A stretch of DNA of 64,000 nt. Origin: Dichetophora obliterata. Lineage: Eukaryota > Arthropoda > Insecta > Diptera > Sciomyzidae. The stretch lies in the NCBI GenBank assembly GCA_963920525.1, contig OY986437.1:97217175-97281174 (forward strand), written 5' to 3'. The position numbers were made by a program, and so were the translations under genes. Under the pieces are notes generated by a model. The model did no database searches. It saw only the letters and a program-made list of their open reading frames with translations, and was not told the DNA's origin. Positions within the stretch are counted from its first letter, which is position 1. Every line of letters begins with the position of its first letter. Shown in pieces: positions 60,458 through 64,000 of the stretch.

Positions 60458-60766
60458 TATTAGGTAGCCATGACAGCTACTTATTTTCTCACGAGCTGCG
60501 ACCATCGAATGTTAAACAAAAGAAAACAAAATAAATAGCGTGTGCCACACACATTGGCCGCATTCAGCGGAGCCAACAATTGCACTAAAACTATTTTTAT
60601 AATTTCATAATAATAATAATTATATTAAATAATTTAAAATTTTTCTGACGTTTAGAGCAAAACAAGTTCAGAGAGTTAATTAAAACATCGTTCACTAAGG
60701 TGTCGCTACCATATTAGTTCACAACAGTTGTGAACGACACACGTTCTCATGACACCTAATAGTTAT
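60458..60766. mobile_element. MITE of the CGACCATCGAATG family, copy 2
   Basis: The ends GACTATTAGGTAGCCATGAC and CTCATGACACCTAATAGTTA are inverse copies. The interior shares GCGACCATCGAATGTTAAAC and CACACATTGGCCGCATTCAG with 51.4 kb. Confidence 0.65.
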
Positions 60767-61165
60767 TGTGTAATGATTGTTTGTTTGAATTGAATTTTGA
60801 CTGCAACGGTAGTGCCTTCTACGACTCGTTTTTCTTGCCGTTCCTTTGAGAAAATTTGTTATCGCGATTATATTAAGGCGAAAGAAACGGAGCTATATAT
60901 TGATATTTGTAACTTTTTAATATATATAAAAATTTTGAACAAATTTACAGAAATTTTGCACAAACTCTAAGGAAAAAAACGATGCTATAACGACACTGTT
61001 TTATGTTTATAAAAAAAACTTTAGTTTTATTTTATTTTAGTTCCTCTCCTCTCAAAAATTAAATTTCTTCTATTGCGACTATACGAAGTGCGTTCATAGT
61101 CGTTTTCAATTTTTTCAACGCTGCCATTTCAAAACTTTTAAAACGTTTACGCATTGTTGACTTTC
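60767..61165. other. No supported gene
   Basis: AT-rich; no coding or structural signal that I can defend. Confidence 0.4.
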
Positions 61166-61168
61166 TTA

Positions 61169-61575
61169 TGGTCCAGTTAGCCTCGCATGGCATAGCAGTG
61201 CATAGTTTAACAAATGTCACATCGAAATCTGTTTAACGGGATTTGCGTGTATCTGATTATGTACAACATGGGAACGCATGGCAATGCTCAGATAAAAACG
61301 GAAATGCATCTCTGATTTAAGCATAAAAGATCTGTTTCATTTTGATTTTTGTGTATTCTTCTATGCATTTGACGTTTTGGCAAAACAGATGTGAAGTTGT
61401 AAAACTGTTTGAACAAGTGTGGTTAATTTATTAAAGTGAAATCGTTTTATTCTTTTTTCATTGTTTTATTTTGACTATGTGACTATGTTTTGCATAATCT
61501 TCATTTATTTTGCTATGTGATAGCCGCTTATCTGCAGTGCATGTGCTGCTATGCCATGCGAGGCTAACGGGATCA
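61169..61575. mobile_element. Harbinger-like MITE, second copy of the 6.25-kb family
   Basis: 407 bp, ends TGGTCCAGTTAGCCTCGCAT and ATGCGAGGCTAACGGGATCA, with TTA at 61166-61168 and 61576-61578. The interior matches the 6252-6668 copy in inverse orientation (for example the CATTTGACGTTTTGGCAAAACAGA region). Confidence 0.85.
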
Positions 61576-61578
61576 TTA

Positions 61579-63335
61579 ATAGTACTGTCTAGTGTAAACT
61601 ATGTGTAAGATAAGACAAGTGAAAAACTTTTAGACAATATTTGTAAAAGGTACTGAAATCATCGCGGGGGTACTGCGTTACTTTCGACAAGCGAAAAGTA
61701 CTGAATTCAGTACTTTAGTACGTTATCATCCCTGCATCACGCTCATTCCACCTTCTGTTTGGCTGCACTCTCATTTTCTTCTCTCTCATTACAAGCACAG
61801 GGTTGCATTTCATAAAACTATAGCATCGTCGTATACATTAGTTTCAGTTTCATATATAGAAAATATTGTAGGCTTTTTTTACTTGTATCTTGTTGTTGCG
61901 GCGGTGCACGGATTGTATGTTTCCTATTCTTGACCAGTGCAACGGTACATCCTGGACATTGAGAATACCCCTTGTGTTTCCTCCAACGTGGTTGATACTA
62001 AGGTGTAAAATTTAAAATTGAGTTAATGTCCCTTGGATACAATAAACTCAGTTACAATGTTTTTTAATTTTCAATAATTTTTATTTTCCGATTTTTTTTA
62101 ACAGTTCGATTCCCATTCATTGTCAAGAAGATTAATGAGAAAAACATTTATTTGTGCAAAAGTGAAGTGAAGTGAAAAAGAAAACAGTTAAAATGTAACT
62201 TTAGTTGCGAAATTATGTTTAAAATTACCTCTATGAAAAATGTACTAAATATATATAGCATTCAAAGTTATTTCAAAGTTATTAAGTAAAATGTATAACT
62301 TATGCTGTGATAATATATATTGCAGTGTATCTAAGAAACGGCAAAAAATTTTTGTAGTGACACAATCAATATTGACTTCATATGATGAAATATTGGCAAT
62401 AACTAAGTTTCATAAACAAATATTTACATTAAAAAATTATCTGTGAAGTAACAAAAGTTAGTCTTAATGCTATATTTAATAAAACCAATTAGTGAATAAT
62501 GTTTTTTAATATTGCATCAGCAATTGGTATCAAAACCTTAACAATGACTGTATCGTTGTATTTCTAAAAGATTATTAAGTAATCTTATTTACAACAACAA
62601 ACATTTTAAACGATATAAATCAGGGTACAAAATGACTCAGAAAAAATTTCGCCAAGCTTAACGTGAATCATTTTAATTTTTAAAGTAAGCCTCATTAAAT
62701 ATTATTGAATTCTTATATTTCATTTTATTTAAAAATAGTTAATTTTAATAATCAATTATTTTAACTAAGGAAATAATACCAGCAACTAGCTGCCAGGGCT
62801 TTCGTCTTATTATTTTTTTTTTAATAATACCTAAGGTAAATTATTTATTACAATCCCTTTTGTTACTGTGCTTGTGCATTGAACTCACAAAAATCGTCAG
62901 ATTAAAAACGACATGGTCTCATTTTTCGAAGTTTTAAAATGCACTCTTTGACAGCAGAATAGGTTCACTTTTGCGTACATGCTTCTGCTTGCCTCTTTAA
63001 ATATGTATTACAAGAATCCAACTTTTTCTAAATATGTATATTGTTTGATCATAAGTTAACACTATTAAAGCAAGGCTTGGCTTTATTTCTATCTCGTTTC
63101 TTTGCAGCTTACTGCCTGCGCCTGTCTGCCCGCCTGTCTGAATCGGCGTTCACTCTGTCCGCAACCTTAGAGTGGGTTGACCCACATGATTGTGTTTATT
63201 CTCCACTAAGGGCCAATTTTTCAGTGCGAGCTTAAACTCTAGTCAAATTAAACTGAGGTTAACTCACCAAAATTGGAAGTTTAAACTCGGTTAAACTAGA
63301 TATTTTAGCATTCGTTGAAGATAAATTGACATAAA
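61579..63335. other. No supported gene
   Basis: A GTACTGAATTCAGTACTTTA palindrome followed by ATCATCCCTG at 61696-61736 looks like a hAT-type right end whose partner I did not find. The rest is AT-rich. A short GC-richer stretch at 63100-63200 has a small open frame without a family. Confidence 0.4.
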
Positions 63336-63349
63336 TTATAATATAATGT

Positions 63350-63595
63350 GGGTAAGTGTACCGTGAGGCAAGAGTTTCAAAAACTTTACAAATTTTGCGA
63401 CTCACTTTGGTTTGACATATGTTATTTTGTGAGTTTTTTCTTTTATGCGCTTATAGCTACCAGTTTTGCAGTGCTATATGCAGCTACGAAACAGTGGTCA
63501 TCAACCTCTATACAAGCATACTTTATTTATGTACAATATAAAAGCTCACTGAAATCTTTGCACTGGAAAAAAATTCTACTTGAGTCTTAGTTCAG
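63350..63595. repeat. Second copy of the 5.4-kb MITE interior
   Basis: ACCGTGAGGCAAGAGTTTCA, CGACTCACTTTG and TTTTGCAGTGCTATA match 5425-5545. Terminal repeats seen at 5.35 kb are not obvious here. Confidence 0.7.
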
Positions 63596-64000
63596 CTTTC
63601 ATTCAAGGAAAAGGTGCGCTTGTTGGATTATTTGCATTAATGTTGCTGTATTATAAATCTAGGGGAGGGCTGTGAGGGGGAAAGGTTTTGAAAAAATTTG
63701 CGTTTTAAATAGTCTTACTAATTTTCATAATTCATATCGAAGAAATATGATCATTCACTTATTTATGTACTGTTCTAAATAAGAATAAAACTTTTAAAAT
63801 AGTGAATGTTATTTCATCATTTTAAATTTTTAGCAATTTTTATTCAGAAGAGAATTTGTTATTATGTATTAAATAAAGTTTTCAATTCCTAAGAAGGTAT
63901 GATTGCATAAAGAGGGCATTAAAAGTTCGAGTTTTTTACTTTCTTTTTATTTTTGAGTAACAGGGATAAGCTATTTTACTGGTTTGGTTTTTTTTCCTTT
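63596..64000. other. No supported gene
   Basis: AT-rich sequence to the window edge. Confidence 0.4.

Noticed and set aside
61700..61740. A complete hAT element ending at ATCATCCCTG
   Set aside because: Only one end could be found, and no matching 8-bp flank was located.

Overview
This is AT-rich, intron- and transposon-laden animal DNA. The one host gene is a fly-type serpin, and the mobile elements (LOA-like, CR1-like and RTE-like non-LTR elements, Helitrons, hAT, Harbinger, Tc1, P-like) fit a higher dipteran with a large genome, such as a blow fly, stable or house fly relative, or tephritid. The species cannot be fixed from the sequence. No rRNA, functional tRNA, CRISPR array or bacterial operon is visible, and almost all other open frames are shadows of transposons or repeats.

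The host gene lies on the minus strand from about 57.1 kb down to about 11.3 kb. It is a secreted serpin resembling Drosophila Spn42Da (Serpin 4). A large core exon (57077-56107, entered by a CAG acceptor, so the start codon lies further upstream, unseen) splices across an intron of about 24.6 kb to a constant hinge exon (31461-31320) that ends in the GTEAAAAT hinge in phase 1. Downstream lies an array of mutually exclusive terminal exons, all phase-1 acceptors, each coding a different reactive-centre loop, strand 5B and stop codon. They are A (30958-30717, furin-type RKKR site and C-terminal HDEL), B (23496-23369), C (13359-13220), D (12956-12826), a dead copy C' (11859-11720) and D' (11464-11331). 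C+D and C'+D' are a tandem duplication of about 1.5 kb. C' has the same length as C and an open frame, but its acceptor AG reads AA.

The rest is a nested transposon record. Region 0-10 kb: Helitron helicase relic, tRNA-derived SINE pieces, a chain of MITEs (one Harbinger-like MITE inside a hAT-like MITE, with the empty site preserved in a second copy at 25.2 kb) and a 5'-truncated LOA-like element. 14-25 kb: a SINE split by a MITE, two hAT-like elements of 2.1 and 3.3 kb with near-perfect 8-bp target duplications, and a long AAAT microsatellite. 25-30 kb: several inverted-repeat elements, a 239-bp perfect tandem duplication, and a Tc1-like relic that has lost a catalytic residue. 31.5-56 kb (the big serpin intron): a CR1-like element interrupted by a 2.3-kb Helitron that itself carries a Harbinger-like MITE, an RTE-type endonuclease fragment, a second CR1-like element, a nearly full-length degenerate LOA-like element beside a P-element-like transposase relic, and two large foldback repeats. 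57-64 kb: hAT and Harbinger MITEs and a second Tc1-like relic.

No new defence or biosynthetic system was found. The most interesting content is the expanding and decaying exon array of the serpin and the unusually clear nested insertion history.
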